A stretch of DNA of 64,000 bases from Photobacterium galatheae (GTDB taxonomy: Bacteria; Pseudomonadota; Gammaproteobacteria; Enterobacterales; Vibrionaceae). Position 1 is the stretch's first letter. Every line of letters starts with the position of its first letter. The translations under genes were made by a program, and so were the position numbers. The DNA lies in NCBI RefSeq assembly GCF_000695255.1, contig NZ_JMIB01000001.1, positions 1 through 64,000 on the forward strand. Direction: 5' to 3'. The notes beneath the pieces were generated by a model. The model did no database searches and was not told the origin of the DNA. It saw nothing but the letters and a program-made list of their open reading frames with translations. Of the stretch, positions 16,191 through 25,622 are shown piece after piece.

Positions 16191-17903
16191 ATGACCCTGA
16201 ACGCTGATGATTGTCGTGCTGCGTGTGGCGCTTTGATCCGTTGGCTCGGGATCGGCCTTGTCTTCTGGTGGCCGCTTCAGGGGCTTTCGGCTGAGGCAGA
16301 CCGGGTGATTGTGGTTGGTGGCGATCATCACTATCCACCTTATGAATTCATCAATGAAGATGGTGATCCTGACGGTTACAACACCGAGCTGACTCTGGCG
16401 ATTGCCGAAGTGATGGGGATTGATGTGGAAATTCGGCTGGGGGCCTGGGATGACATCCGTCGTCAGCTTGATCAGGGGCAAATCGATATTGTTCAGGGCA
16501 TTGTGCAGTCGAAAACCAGACAGCAGTATTATGCTTTTTCCCCGCCCCATGCCATTGTGCATCAGTCCATCTTTGCCCGGAAAGGCGATCCAGCGGTCTC
16601 TGGGCTGAATGATCTGAACGGCAAGTCGGTGATTGTTCAGAGCAGCGGCGCGATGCATGATTATCTGCGGCACCAGCAGCCGGGAGCTGATTTAGTGCTG
16701 GTGGATTCCCACGCCGATGCCTTGAGACTACTGTCATCTGGCCAATACGATTACGCGCTGGTGGCAAATCTGCCCGGACTCTATACCGGTAAAGCGCTGG
16801 AGCTGTCGAATCTCATTCCGGTCGGAAAACCCTTGGGTGCTCAGCATTACGGCTACGCGGTGCTGAAAGGCAACGAAGATCTGCTGGCGCAGTTCAGTGA
16901 AGGGCTGGCGATTCTCAAAAATACCGGCCGGCAGCAGGCGATTTATGATAAATGGCTGGGGCCGCTGGAAAATCAGGGCTTCAGTTGGAAACAGCTCGGC
17001 ATGGCTGCGGCGATGGTTTCTGCCATTCTTTTACTGGTGCTGGGTGGGATTATGATCTGGAACCGCGCCCTGAGCCGTGAAGTGGCAAAACGGACAGAAG
17101 CTCAGCAGTTGCAGCAACAGCAGCTGATTCAGGCGGACAAAATGACCTCGCTGGGGATTCTGGTGTCCGGCATGGCACATGAAATCAATAATCCCAGCAG
17201 CTTACTGTTGCTGAACCTGCCGATCCTCAAAGAATCCTATCAGGATGCAGAGGAGATCCTCGAAGCTTATTATCAGCAGCATGGTGATTTTATGATGGGC
17301 GGTTTGTCTTATAGCCGGATGCGGGATGAAATCCCCTCGATGCTGGACGACATGCTGGCCGGGACGCAGCGCATTCGCCGGATCGTGGAAGACTTACGGG
17401 ATTTTGCCCGTCAGGAGCCGACAGATCTGAGCGAGGTTGTTGATCTGAACGGGGTCACCGCGGCGGCCATTCGGCTGGTTGAGCGAACCCTATCCCAGTC
17501 CACCCAGCATTTTTCCGTGTCGTACGGTGAGTCATTGCCAACATTTGAAGGGAATGGCCAGCGCATTGAGCAGGTGATTATCAATCTGATGATCAATGCC
17601 TGTCAGGCACTGTCATCGCCTGAGCAGGCGATTCGGGTCCGGACGTATTTTCACAGCGCAGAACAGCAGCTTCGGCTGGAAATTTGCGATCAGGGAAAAG
17701 GGATTGCACCGGAACATCTGCCCCGGCTGAGTGATCCGTTCTTTACCACCAAGCGCGAGCAGGGCGGCACCGGACTGGGATTGTCCATTTCGTTCAGTAT
17801 CGTGAATGAACATGGTGGCAATTTAACTTATGACTCTACTTTGCAGCAAGGCACCTGCGTGACGCTCTCGCTGCCCGCCTTGAAAGGGACAACAGTTTCA
17901 TGA
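16191..17903 (+). CDS. Sensor histidine kinase with periplasmic SBP_bac_3 ligand domain
   Basis: A 570-residue kinase. ATG 16191 has AAAGGA upstream; an earlier in-frame ATG at 16137 has none. A signal peptide (to about residue 34) precedes one amino-acid-type solute-binding domain (about 38-255; HHYPPYEFINEDGDPDGYN, YYAFSPP). One membrane helix follows (about 266-288), then a glutamine-rich coiled coil, a HisKA box with the phospho-accepting His in SGMAHEINNPSS (about 330), and an ATPase domain (NLMINACQAL, DQGKGI, GGTGLGLSI). Most DctB-type kinases use a Cache sensor, so the SBP sensor is notable. It would sense a periplasmic amino acid or dicarboxylate and control the downstream symporter through the overlapping response regulator gene. 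Confidence 0.92.
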   Translation: MTLNADDCRAACGALIRWLGIGLVFWWPLQGLSAEADRVIVVGGDHHYPPYEFINEDGDPDGYNTELTLAIAEVMGIDVEIRLGAWDDIRRQLDQGQIDIVQGIVQSKTRQQYYAFSPPHAIVHQSIFARKGDPAVSGLNDLNGKSVIVQSSGAMHDYLRHQQPGADLVLVDSHADALRLLSSGQYDYALVANLPGLYTGKALELSNLIPVGKPLGAQHYGYAVLKGNEDLLAQFSEGLAILKNTGRQQAIYDKWLGPLENQGFSWKQLGMAAAMVSAILLLVLGGIMIWNRALSREVAKRTEAQQLQQQQLIQADKMTSLGILVSGMAHEINNPSSLLLLNLPILKESYQDAEEILEAYYQQHGDFMMGGLSYSRMRDEIPSMLDDMLAGTQRIRRIVEDLRDFARQEPTDLSEVVDLNGVTAAAIRLVERTLSQSTQHFSVSYGESLPTFEGNGQRIEQVIINLMINACQALSSPEQAIRVRTYFHSAEQQLRLEICDQGKGIAPEHLPRLSDPFFTTKREQGGTGLGLSISFSIVNEHGGNLTYDSTLQQGTCVTLSLPALKGTTVS

Positions 17904-19318
17904 ATACCAATCGATATCCGGCTTTCGGTGTCCTGCTGGTCGATGATGAACCGGCTTTTCTGCGCAGCCTGAGCATTGTGCTGGAACGGCGGGGTGGGGT
18001 GAACCATCTTTTTCAGTGTCAGGACAGCCGGGAAGCTATGGCGATCATCAAGCAGGAAAATATCGGCTTAGTGCTGCTGGACCTGACCATGCCTCATGTG
18101 TCCGGCGAAACCTTGCTGGCTCAGATCAAAGCGGAATATCCGGAAGTTGCCGTCATCATTATCAGTGGACTGAATCAGGCGGAAACCGCCGTGAACTGTA
18201 TCCGGCTGGGTGCCCATGACTATTTCGTGAAAACCACGGAAGAGAACCGGCTGGTGGAAGGCGTGAAACGGGTCATTCTGATGCAGGAAATGCAGGCCGA
18301 AAATTATGCCCTGCGGCGTCGGTTTCTGACGGATACGCTGGAGCGCCCTGACGTGTTTGCCCGAATTATCACCCGGGATAAAGCCATGCGGTCGGTTTTT
18401 CAGTATCTGGAATCGGTGGCACCCAGCAGTCAGCCGGTGATGATCTGTGGTGAAAGTGGCGTGGGTAAAGAGCTGATTGCACGGGCACTGCATACCCTGA
18501 GTCAGCGAAATGGCCCGTTGATCAGCGTGAATGTGGCCGGGCTGGATGATCATGTGTTTGCCGATACTTTGTTTGGACATCACCGGGGGGCGTTTACCGG
18601 GGCGGAGACTGTCAGGGCAGGGCTGATTGAACAGGCGTCTGGCGGAACGCTGTTTCTGGATGAAATTGGCGATCTGAGTCAGGCATCTCAGGTCAAATTG
18701 CTGCGTTTGATTCAGGAAGGTGAATATTATCCGCTGGGCAGTGACCGACCTAAACGGCTCAAGGCCAGAATTGTCGTCGCCACCCATCAGGATCTGGTGC
18801 AAAAACAGCAGTGTGGCGAATTTCGTAAAGACTTGTATTACCGTCTGAAAACGCATCAGGTCGATATCCCTCCGCTGCGCAAACGGCGTCAGGATATCCC
18901 GCTGCTGCTGTCGCATTTTTTACAGGAAGCGGCAGATGAGCTGGGAAAAACGAAACCGACGATTCCGAAAGAGCTGCCGGTTTTACTCGCAAATTATGCG
19001 TTTCCCGGCAATGTTCGGGAATTACGTGCGCTGGCTTATGATGCGATGAGTCAGCATCGCTCTCGGATGTTGTCGATGGATGTCTTCCGTCGGGTGTTAG
19101 ACAAGCATGCGGTGTCTGCGGATCTTCCGCTACCGACGGGTGTGTCGTTGTTCGATCCGGATCTCCCTTTACCGTCTTTTCAGGAAATGGGGGATTTACT
19201 GACCCAGGAAGCGATGCGACGGGCGGAAGGCAACCAGTCTCTGGCGGCAAAGCTTTTGGGGATTTCTCAGCCGGCGCTGAGCAAACGGCTGAAAAAAGCG
19301 CAGTCGGCGTTGGAATAA
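17900..19318 (+). CDS. Sigma54-dependent response regulator, DctD-like
   Basis: A 472-residue NtrC-family activator whose ATG overlaps the kinase stop (ATGA). The receiver domain has the acidic pair in VDDEPAF and phospho-acceptor Asp at about 61 (LLDLTMP). The AAA+ domain has Walker A GESGVGKE (about 184), the sigma54-contact loop GAFTGA (about 230), Walker B GGTLFLDEIGD and the arginine-finger region. A Fis-type HTH (NQSLAAKLLGISQPALSKRLKK) ends the protein. The adjacent symporter has a near-perfect -24/-12 promoter and an upstream palindrome, so the target is very probably that gene. Confidence 0.94.
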   Translation: MNTNRYPAFGVLLVDDEPAFLRSLSIVLERRGGVNHLFQCQDSREAMAIIKQENIGLVLLDLTMPHVSGETLLAQIKAEYPEVAVIIISGLNQAETAVNCIRLGAHDYFVKTTEENRLVEGVKRVILMQEMQAENYALRRRFLTDTLERPDVFARIITRDKAMRSVFQYLESVAPSSQPVMICGESGVGKELIARALHTLSQRNGPLISVNVAGLDDHVFADTLFGHHRGAFTGAETVRAGLIEQASGGTLFLDEIGDLSQASQVKLLRLIQEGEYYPLGSDRPKRLKARIVVATHQDLVQKQQCGEFRKDLYYRLKTHQVDIPPLRKRRQDIPLLLSHFLQEAADELGKTKPTIPKELPVLLANYAFPGNVRELRALAYDAMSQHRSRMLSMDVFRRVLDKHAVSADLPLPTGVSLFDPDLPLPSFQEMGDLLTQEAMRRAEGNQSLAAKLLGISQPALSKRLKKAQSALE

Positions 19319-19323
19319 ACCCC

Positions 19324-19345
19324 TATAACCAACGGAATGGTTATA
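19324..19345. promoter_or_regulatory. Palindromic upstream activating site for the sigma54 regulator
   Basis: TATAACCA (19324-19331) and TGGTTATA (19338-19345) form a perfect inverted repeat with a 6-base spacer. A further half site TTGGTTATA lies at 19415-19423. They stand roughly 180 and 100 bases before the predicted start point, a normal distance for NtrC-family enhancers. Confidence 0.6.
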
Positions 19346-19498
19346 ACGAGACGAATAGCTGGTAACTGATTGTTTATCATGGAAAATTTTCAATTATACG
19401 TTCATGTTATGCATTTGGTTATACCCCTTTCGGCGTCCCGGATGCTGAGGGTTCAGGATTTTCATCGATAAATCATAAGGATAGAAAATAAAACAGAG

Positions 19499-19514
19499 TG
19501 GCATCATGCTTGCA
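19499..19514 (+). promoter_or_regulatory. Sigma54 (-24/-12) promoter of the symporter gene
   Basis: TGGCAT-CATGC-TTGCA matches the consensus TGGCAC-N5-TTGCW at all but one of the specified positions, with GG and GC correctly spaced. It lies 125 bases before the symporter ATG and directly after the sigma54 activator gene, which supports it strongly. Confidence 0.85.
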
Positions 19515-19638
19515 ACATTCCATCCTCTTGTGGAATGGGGATCACCCATTCTCGTCTCAGGGTCAGCAGACCCGAATCACAACAGCGAAACAGAAACGAG
19601 GGGAGATCCCGATTTCTGTCAATGGAAGAGGAAAAAAC

Positions 19639-20928
19639 ATGGAATATGCAAACCTGAAGCCGTCGCCAAAAGGCGTCTGGGGCCGGCTCGCTTTATGGAA
19701 GAAGATTCTGATCGGAATGATTCTGGGGGTCGCCGCTGGGAGCCTCCTTGGCCCGGATGCTGAAATTCTGAAGCCAATCGGCACCTTATTTATTAACGCC
19801 ATTAAAATGCTGATTGTCCCGCTGGTTTTCTGTTCTCTGGTGGTGGGCGTGACCTCGATGCAGGATACCCGAAAAATGGGCCGTATTGGCGCGAAAGCCA
19901 TTGCCATTTACCTGTCAACGACGGCTGTAGCGATTAGCATCGGTCTGGGGCTGGCGAGCATTCTGGCACCGGGGGCCGGACTGGAAATGACGGCGGCTGC
20001 GACGGCTGCGGAAGCCAAAGAAGCCCCGACGCTGGTTCAGACACTCCTCAGTTTAATTCCCAACAATCCTATCAGTGCACTGGCCGCGGGTAACATTCTT
20101 CAAATTATCGTTTTCGCTTTGGGCTTGGGTGTTGCACTGAATCTGTGTGGTGAGAAAAGCAAACCGGCTGTGCAGGTATTCGAAAGCCTGGCTGAAGCCA
20201 TGTACAAGCTGACTGAGCTGGTGATGAAACTGGCCCCTTACGGCATCTTTGGTCTGATGGCCTGGGTCGCCGGTAAATACGGTCTGGAAATTCTGCTGCC
20301 GCTGTTCAAAGTGATTGGCGTGGCCTATCTGGGCAGTCTGCTGCACGTGCTGCTGTTCTATCCTGCGGTGATCAAAGTGGTGGGCCGTCTGAATCCGATG
20401 CCGTATATCAAAGGGATTCTGACTCCGGCAGCCGTCGCATTTACCACCACCAGCAGTTCAGGGACGCTGCCGGCAAGCATTAAATGTGCTCGCGAAGAGC
20501 TGGGCGTGTCGAAAGGCGTTTCCAGTTTTGTTCTGCCGTTAGGTGCGACGATTAACATGGATGGTACGGCACTGTATCAGGGTGTGGCGGCGATCTTTGT
20601 CGCGCAGGCGTTTGGTGTGGATCTGGAATTTGCCGATTACGTGACCATTGTGATGACCGCCACGCTGGCATCGATTGGTACAGCAGGGGTTCCGGGCGCG
20701 GGTCTGATCATGTTGTCTCTGGTTCTGACCACGGTGGGTCTGCCGATGGAAGGTCTGGCGATTATTGCCGGGATTGACCGGATTCTGGATATGGCCCGGA
20801 CCACAGTGAACGTTTGTGGTGACCTGATGGTGGCTGTACTGGTCGGCCGAAGCGAAGGAGAGCTGGACAGTAAGATCTATCACAGCACAGACAAACCTAA
20901 TCTGGTGGCGGGTGAAGAGACGGCATAA
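19639..20928 (+). CDS. Dicarboxylate/amino acid:cation symporter (DAACS family)
   Basis: A 429-residue inner membrane carrier; ATG 19639 follows AGAGGA. The family signatures are all present: the serine-rich loop TTTSSSGTLPAS, the NMDGTALYQ motif, and the AGVPGAG and DRILDMARTTVNVCGD segments of the substrate site. Together these define a GltP/DctA-like Na+ or H+ symporter for glutamate, aspartate or C4-dicarboxylates. The aspartase gene follows 445 bases downstream, so aspartate or fumarate is a sensible substrate. Expression is predicted to depend on sigma54 and the upstream two-component system. Confidence 0.93.
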   Translation: MEYANLKPSPKGVWGRLALWKKILIGMILGVAAGSLLGPDAEILKPIGTLFINAIKMLIVPLVFCSLVVGVTSMQDTRKMGRIGAKAIAIYLSTTAVAISIGLGLASILAPGAGLEMTAAATAAEAKEAPTLVQTLLSLIPNNPISALAAGNILQIIVFALGLGVALNLCGEKSKPAVQVFESLAEAMYKLTELVMKLAPYGIFGLMAWVAGKYGLEILLPLFKVIGVAYLGSLLHVLLFYPAVIKVVGRLNPMPYIKGILTPAAVAFTTTSSSGTLPASIKCAREELGVSKGVSSFVLPLGATINMDGTALYQGVAAIFVAQAFGVDLEFADYVTIVMTATLASIGTAGVPGAGLIMLSLVLTTVGLPMEGLAIIAGIDRILDMARTTVNVCGDLMVAVLVGRSEGELDSKIYHSTDKPNLVAGEETA

Positions 20929-20960
20929 AAATAGCCTCAGATTTTCATTGTTGTATGTGG

Positions 20961-20993
20961 AGGCCAGCCATTCGTGCTGGCCTTTTTGTTTTT
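20961..20993 (+). terminator. Rho-independent terminator after the symporter
   Basis: AGGCCAGC (20961-20968) pairs with GCTGGCCT (20976-20983), followed by a long T-rich tract. It separates the symporter from the aspartase transcript. Confidence 0.9.
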
Positions 20994-21373
20994 TCACAGA
21001 TGACGGAGGATCAGGGAAAAGTGAGATAAATCTCCTTTTGGAACAAAAGTTTTAATTTACGCTTTGAAAAATATAGTTTTCTGTTGTGCATATCTTGCAT
21101 GGCAGTCTGGATGTCTCTTTTGAATGGATATAATCATGCCGCTGAAATGGCAGGTTATGAGTAATTATCCAATCAAAGCATATATGCTGTCAGTCCGTTG
21201 TTCTTAACAATAAATGTCGGGTGAATGCAATCGCTTCAGCTATGCATTAATTGCATTGTGGCTTACTTTTCAGCATTTCCTTTCGACCGGGAAAAAGAAC
21301 ATTGTATTTACACCCAAGCATTTGAGATGGCTTTGGTAAATCTCTTTTCTGTCATGAGTCAAAGGTGACCACT
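20994..21373. other. Leader and promoter region of aspartase
   Basis: About 380 bases without a coding frame. A TATAAT hexamer occurs at about 21129 but no convincing -35 at standard distance was seen, and no clear CRP or FNR box was found by eye, although aspA of E. coli is controlled by both. Confidence 0.35.
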
Positions 21374-22804
21374 ATGCTAGACACTGCCCAAAAGGTACGA
21401 ATTGAAGAAGACCTGCTCGGCAAACGTGAAGTTCCGGCTTCTGCTTATTATGGCATCCATACCCTGCGTGCTTACGAGAACTTTAATATTTCAACGATGC
21501 GCATTTCAGATATCCCTGAATTTGTTCGTGGCATGGTGTTCACCAAAAAAGCAGCGGCGAAAGCCAATATGGAGCTTGGTGCGATTTCGGCGGATGTTGG
21601 CCATTACATCATTGAAGCCTGTGATCTGATTCTTGAAACCGGAAAGTGTATGGATCAGTTTATTTCTGATGTATATCAGGGCGGCGCAGGCACTTCGGTG
21701 AACATGAATGCGAACGAAGTGATTGCCAACGTTGCCCTTGAACTCAAAGGTCATGAAAAAGGTGAATATCACATCATCAATCCGAACGATCATGTGAATA
21801 AAAGCCAATCAACCAACTGTGCTTATCCAACGGGCTTCCGGATTGCGGTCTACAACAGCATCATGAAGCTGATGGGGTCTATTGAACAGCTACAGGCCGC
21901 GTTTGATGCTAAGAGTGAAGCATTTCAAGACGTTTTGAAAATGGGTCGTACCCAGCTTCAGGACGCGGTTCCGATGACGGTTGGTCAGGAATTCCATGCC
22001 TTCAGTATTTTGCTGAAAGAAGAAATTAAGAACCTGCACTATGCGGCGACGCTGCTGCTGGAAGTGAACCTGGGTGCGACGGCAATTGGGACCGGTCTGA
22101 ATGCCCCTGCGGGTTACCAGCCACTGGCTGTGAAATATCTGGCAGAAGTGACCGGCCTGAACTGCGTGCCTTCCGAAGACCTGATTGAAGCGACTTCTGA
22201 CTGTGGTGCTTACGTGACGGTTCACGCGGCGCTGAAACGTCTGGCCGTGAAAATGTCGAAAGTCTGTAACGACCTGCGTCTGCTGTCTTCGGGTCCGCGT
22301 GCCGGTCTGAACGAAATTAATCTGCCGGAAATGCAGGCGGGTTCTTCCATCATGCCTGCCAAGGTGAACCCGGTGATTCCGGAAGTGGTGAATCAGGTCT
22401 GCTTCAAAGTGATTGGTAACGATACAACCGTCACCATGGCGGCTGAATCTGGCCAGTTGCAGTTGAACGTGATGGAGCCAGTCATTGGTCAGGCGCTGTT
22501 TGAATCCATCAACCTGCTGAGCAATGCCTGTATTAACCTGGCGGAGAAGTGTGTTTCCGGGATTACGGTGAACCGCCAGATCTGCGAAGACTACGTCTTT
22601 AACTCCATTGGTATCGTGACTTACCTGAACCCTTATATTGGTCACCATGAAGGGGATATCGTCGGTAAGATTTGTGCCGAGACCGGTCGCAGTGTGAAAG
22701 AAGTGGCGATGGAGCGTGGTTTGCTGAGTGAAGATGAGTTGAACGATATCTTCTCAGCGCAAAATCTGATGCGCCCAACGTATAAAGCAAAAATGTATAA
22801 CTAA
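21374..22804 (+). CDS. aspA: Aspartate ammonia-lyase (aspartase)
   Basis: A 476-residue enzyme, close to the 478 of E. coli AspA. It converts L-aspartate to fumarate and ammonia. The fumarase/aspartase superfamily signature [15 protein letters not shown] lies near residue 318, and the N-terminal [20 protein letters not shown] and [17 protein letters not shown] segments are typical of aspartase rather than fumarase C. ATG 21374 is preceded by AAAGGTG; a GTG nine bases earlier is less likely. It lies after a DAACS symporter that may bring in its substrate or export fumarate/succinate, and before a HypT-like LysR on the opposite strand. Confidence 0.96.
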   Translation: MLDTAQKVRIEEDLLGKREVPASAYYGIHTLRAYENFNISTMRISDIPEFVRGMVFTKKAAAKANMELGAISADVGHYIIEACDLILETGKCMDQFISDVYQGGAGTSVNMNANEVIANVALELKGHEKGEYHIINPNDHVNKSQSTNCAYPTGFRIAVYNSIMKLMGSIEQLQAAFDAKSEAFQDVLKMGRTQLQDAVPMTVGQEFHAFSILLKEEIKNLHYAATLLLEVNLGATAIGTGLNAPAGYQPLAVKYLAEVTGLNCVPSEDLIEATSDCGAYVTVHAALKRLAVKMSKVCNDLRLLSSGPRAGLNEINLPEMQAGSSIMPAKVNPVIPEVVNQVCFKVIGNDTTVTMAAESGQLQLNVMEPVIGQALFESINLLSNACINLAEKCVSGITVNRQICEDYVFNSIGIVTYLNPYIGHHEGDIVGKICAETGRSVKEVAMERGLLSEDELNDIFSAQNLMRPTYKAKMYN

Positions 22805-22884
22805 TCGAAAGAATAATAACGAAAGGTCTGTACCTCGACCTTGGCCCTGAATGGGCTGGGGAAGAGGATTCGCCTTCACCCTAC

Positions 22885-22913
22885 ACCCTCCCTGTTTCAG
22901 GGAGGGTTTTTTT
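22885..22913 (+). terminator. Rho-independent terminator after aspA
   Basis: ACCCTCCCTG (22885-22894) and CAGGGAGGGT (22898-22907) form a perfect 10-bp stem with a 3-base loop, followed by a run of seven T. It lies between the convergent aspA and LysR genes. Confidence 0.92.
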
Positions 22914-22934
22914 ATGCCGGAAGATTTTTGGGAC

Positions 22935-23840
22935 TTAATCTCTGCCCAGCAAACCGTCAATCGGACTCATTTTACTCATCGCACTCCAGATGGCCTCACA
23001 GGTTGCATGTAAGCGGGAGTGATACCGGTAGACATATAAATCCAGCGGGACCGGTTCTCTGGCAGACAGAATTTGCAGGCGTCCTGCGGCCAGTTCATCT
23101 TTGATGGCATAGTCCGGCAACCAGCTGATTCCTTTCCCCTGCATCACCAGTGCTTTGATAAAGTCGGTCATGGAAGAGGTGCATACCGTATTTTGCGTCA
23201 GAACCCGATTAGAGCGTTGTAAGGCGCGGCCCATGTAGCTTTCCGGAGTGTAGTCCAGACTGGGAACCGCATCATTTTCAGCCGGGTCGAACAGGGCTTT
23301 GCCATGCTCGTCTACCGCGGAGACGCAATAAAGATAGCTGCGTCCAAGGTGGATCGAACGGTAAGGTGCCACTTGCAGCCGGTCTTCATAGAAAGAAAAC
23401 AGGAAGTCACATTTACCGTCAATCAGCAGTTTGACCGCTTCATCCACTTCATTTGCCACCACGGAGAGCTGGGTATTCAGCACCGGGTTAAACAGACAGG
23501 TATGTAATTTCGGCAGCACACTGATAGCCATTGAATGGGAAGAGCTGATCCGTACGGTATGGCGACCCAGAAATGAGCTGCCCGACAGTCGGTTCACTTC
23601 ATCATCCAGTTGCTGAAGGATCGACTGAGCCGTTGTTTTAAACTGCTTTCCGTGCAGGGTGAGTTCAATCGGCGTTTTGCTGCGATCAATCAGATTCAGT
23701 CCAAGCTCAGTTTCCAGTGACTTGATCCGTCGGCTGAACGCTGGCTGAGTGACGTTTCGTATGGCAGCAGCATGTGAAAAGTTCCTGAGCTCCGCGAGTG
23801 TCAGGAAATCTTGCAACCATTTGGTTTCGATATTTTTCAT
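22935..23840 (-). CDS. LysR-family regulator, HypT (YjiE)-like
   Basis: A 301-residue LysR protein. Its N-terminus (IETKWLQDFLTL, RNFSHAAAIRNVTQPAFSRRIKSLE) and internal segments (SYMGRALQR, GKGISWLPDYAIKDEL) closely follow E. coli HypT, the hypochlorite-responsive regulator. HypT acts through methionine oxidation; Met residues are present here but conservation of the key ones cannot be judged by eye. The gene converges on aspA and has no obvious divergent target. Confidence 0.87.
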   Translation of the reverse strand: MKNIETKWLQDFLTLAELRNFSHAAAIRNVTQPAFSRRIKSLETELGLNLIDRSKTPIELTLHGKQFKTTAQSILQQLDDEVNRLSGSSFLGRHTVRISSSHSMAISVLPKLHTCLFNPVLNTQLSVVANEVDEAVKLLIDGKCDFLFSFYEDRLQVAPYRSIHLGRSYLYCVSAVDEHGKALFDPAENDAVPSLDYTPESYMGRALQRSNRVLTQNTVCTSSMTDFIKALVMQGKGISWLPDYAIKDELAAGRLQILSAREPVPLDLYVYRYHSRLHATCEAIWSAMSKMSPIDGLLGRD

Positions 23841-24269
23841 TTAATCAAAGGCTGTTTCATCGAAGAATGAAGGTCAACAGACCCTGGCTCAGAGCGAGCT
23901 ATTTCCGGATAAGATTACCAAATCCCGCATTTTTTATCCCATACAGCTTTGTAAAATAAATCACTGGCATCAGCCAGTCACAGTCCCGCTTTCCCGGTCT
24001 GCCTGTCGAAGCAGATTCTGTGGTTGCGCGAATTCATTGGGGACTTTCCTATCTGGGTGCCGATTGCAAACTGTTGCGTCGCTTATTGCGTAATCGCACA
24101 GAATCAAATTTCGTTAAAATTTTGAGATGAAACTATGTGCATAAAAACGTAAACTGCGTGACAGGCTAAGCGATTCGCTGGCACTTGTCGTGACATGAGT
24201 GGGTTGGGCAGACTGTGTTCTTGCCCCCGCTGAGTTATGCGATTCAACCGCTTTCGGAACAAGGGAGGG
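23841..24269. other. Intergenic region without a recognisable gene
   Basis: About 430 bases separating the HypT-like gene from the GFA gene. Frames open here on the minus strand are antisense to the GFA gene and lack ribosome sites. No repeat or terminator stands out. Confidence 0.4.
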
Positions 24270-24653
24270 ATGCCTGTGGAGATGAAACCGGTTCATCAAG
24301 CGAGTTGCCATTGCGGTGCTGTGGTGCTCGAACTCAAAATGCCGAATGGCCTGGAAGATCCGCGCCGTTGTTCGTGTTCCATGTGCCGGAAAAGAGGGGC
24401 GATTGCCGCTTCCGTGTTGCTGGAAAACCTGAAAATCGTGAAGGGCGAAGATAACCTCACGCTGTATCAGTTCAATACGATGACGGCAAAACATTACTTC
24501 TGTAAAACCTGCGGGATTTATACCCATCATCAGCGTCGCTCCAATCCGCATCAGTTCGCGATCAATGTGGCTTGTCTGGAAGGTGTGAACCCCTATGAAC
24601 TGGAGCCGGTCAAAATTTACGACGGAATTCACCACCCTTCGGATCAAAACTGA
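24270..24653 (+). CDS. GFA-family (glutathione-dependent formaldehyde-activating-like) zinc protein
   Basis: About 127 residues. The zinc-binding cysteines of the GFA fold are visible: ASCHCGAV near the N-terminus, RRCSCSMCRKRGA, and FCKTCGIYTHH. Family members bind zinc, and a few bind glutathione or formaldehyde adducts; most have unknown roles. Start choice is uncertain among ATG 24270, GTG 24276 and ATG 24282, because GGGAGGG abuts the first. It begins the run of small genes that continues to 31.5 kb. Confidence 0.82.
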   Translation: MPVEMKPVHQASCHCGAVVLELKMPNGLEDPRRCSCSMCRKRGAIAASVLLENLKIVKGEDNLTLYQFNTMTAKHYFCKTCGIYTHHQRRSNPHQFAINVACLEGVNPYELEPVKIYDGIHHPSDQN

Positions 24654-24728
24654 AGTCGTGGGTGTGTATTTTTCAGTCACTTTTCAGGATGAAGTCAGAA
24701 AAATCATGCAAGAATGGATGGCATATTC

Positions 24729-25184
24729 ATGGAATTAACGTTCAGAGAAGCACAAGCAGAAGATTTAGAACATCTGGTCGGGATGCTGGCGGATGACATT
24801 CTGGGGAGCCAGCGCGAAGACGCTTCCTCTCCATTGAACCCAGTTTATCTTTCTGCGTTTCAGGCAATTCAGTCCGATGCAAATAACAGCCTGGTGCTTG
24901 CCGAAAATGAAGGGCAGGTGATGGGAATGCTCCAGCTGACCTATATTCCGTCTCTCACCTTGAAGGGGAGCTGGCGCTGTCTGGTGGAGGGCGTACGCAT
25001 CCATTCTGCCTATCGCGGATTGGGTTGTGGCGAGAAATTGTTTGAATACGCGATTGACAGCGCAAAACGCAAAGGGTGCGCCATGATCCAACTGACCAGC
25101 GATAAATTACGGCCGGATGCCATCCGGTTTTATGAAAAACTGGGGTTTACAGCCAGTCATCAGGGAATGAAGATGAAACTGTAG
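24729..25184 (+). CDS. GNAT-family N-acetyltransferase
   Basis: A 151-residue protein with the acetyl-CoA motif VEGVRIHSAYRGLGCGEKLFEYA (R-G-L-G-C-G loop) and a C-terminal RPDAIRFYEKLGF motif. The pattern LQLTYIPSLTLKGSWRCLVEGVRI is typical of a PhnO/AAC(6')-like GNAT subgroup. Substrate unknown. ATG 24714 is an alternative start. Confidence 0.88.
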   Translation: MELTFREAQAEDLEHLVGMLADDILGSQREDASSPLNPVYLSAFQAIQSDANNSLVLAENEGQVMGMLQLTYIPSLTLKGSWRCLVEGVRIHSAYRGLGCGEKLFEYAIDSAKRKGCAMIQLTSDKLRPDAIRFYEKLGFTASHQGMKMKL

Positions 25185-25236
25185 ATTTCCCGCCCGATGA
25201 ATCAGGAAAATATCTGAACGGACCAAAGGGAGAAAC

Positions 25237-25611
25237 ATGAACAACATATTGCTCAATGAAGTCAGAAGCGCAGAAGAAAAATTAAAGCAGGCCATGCTCA
25301 ACTCTGACACCGATGTCCTGTCAGATTTACTGGCCGAAGATCTGATTTTTACCAACCATTTGGGACAGCGTTTGACCCGGGAAGATGATTTATCTGTGCA
25401 TGCATCCGGTCAATTGAAAATTCAATCGCTAGAAGTGTCTGACGAGATGTTTTATCAGGTTGGGACGTTCACGATTGTGAATGTCAGGACCGATATTACC
25501 GGCACTTATGGCGGCGAAGCGGCGAACGGGCAATTCCGCTTTACCCGTATCTGGCTGAAGAAAAACGGCAAGTTACAAGTGAAAGCAGCACATTCGTGCC
25601 TGATTGCTTAA
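25237..25611 (+). CDS. NTF2-like / DUF4440 protein
   Basis: A 124-residue small cytoplasmic protein. The pattern is an N-terminal helix (EVRSAEEKLKQAMLNSDTDVLSDLLAEDLIFTN), a central HASG turn and the C-terminal FRFTRIWLKKNGKLQVKAAHSC, as in the SnoaL/DUF4440 cone fold. It can be a binding protein or a small enzyme. The ribosome site AAGGGAG precedes ATG 25237. The next gene starts 11 bases after its stop, so the two are probably cotranscribed. Confidence 0.82.
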   Translation: MNNILLNEVRSAEEKLKQAMLNSDTDVLSDLLAEDLIFTNHLGQRLTREDDLSVHASGQLKIQSLEVSDEMFYQVGTFTIVNVRTDITGTYGGEAANGQFRFTRIWLKKNGKLQVKAAHSCLIA

Positions 25612-25622
25612 CGGGAGATGAA

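Noticed and set aside
21300..21373. CRP or FNR site before aspA
   Set aside because: No half-site pair close enough to consensus was seen by eye.
24114..24680. Long minus-strand frame opposite the GFA gene
   Set aside because: Antisense to a well-supported zinc protein, His-rich composition typical of a shadow frame.
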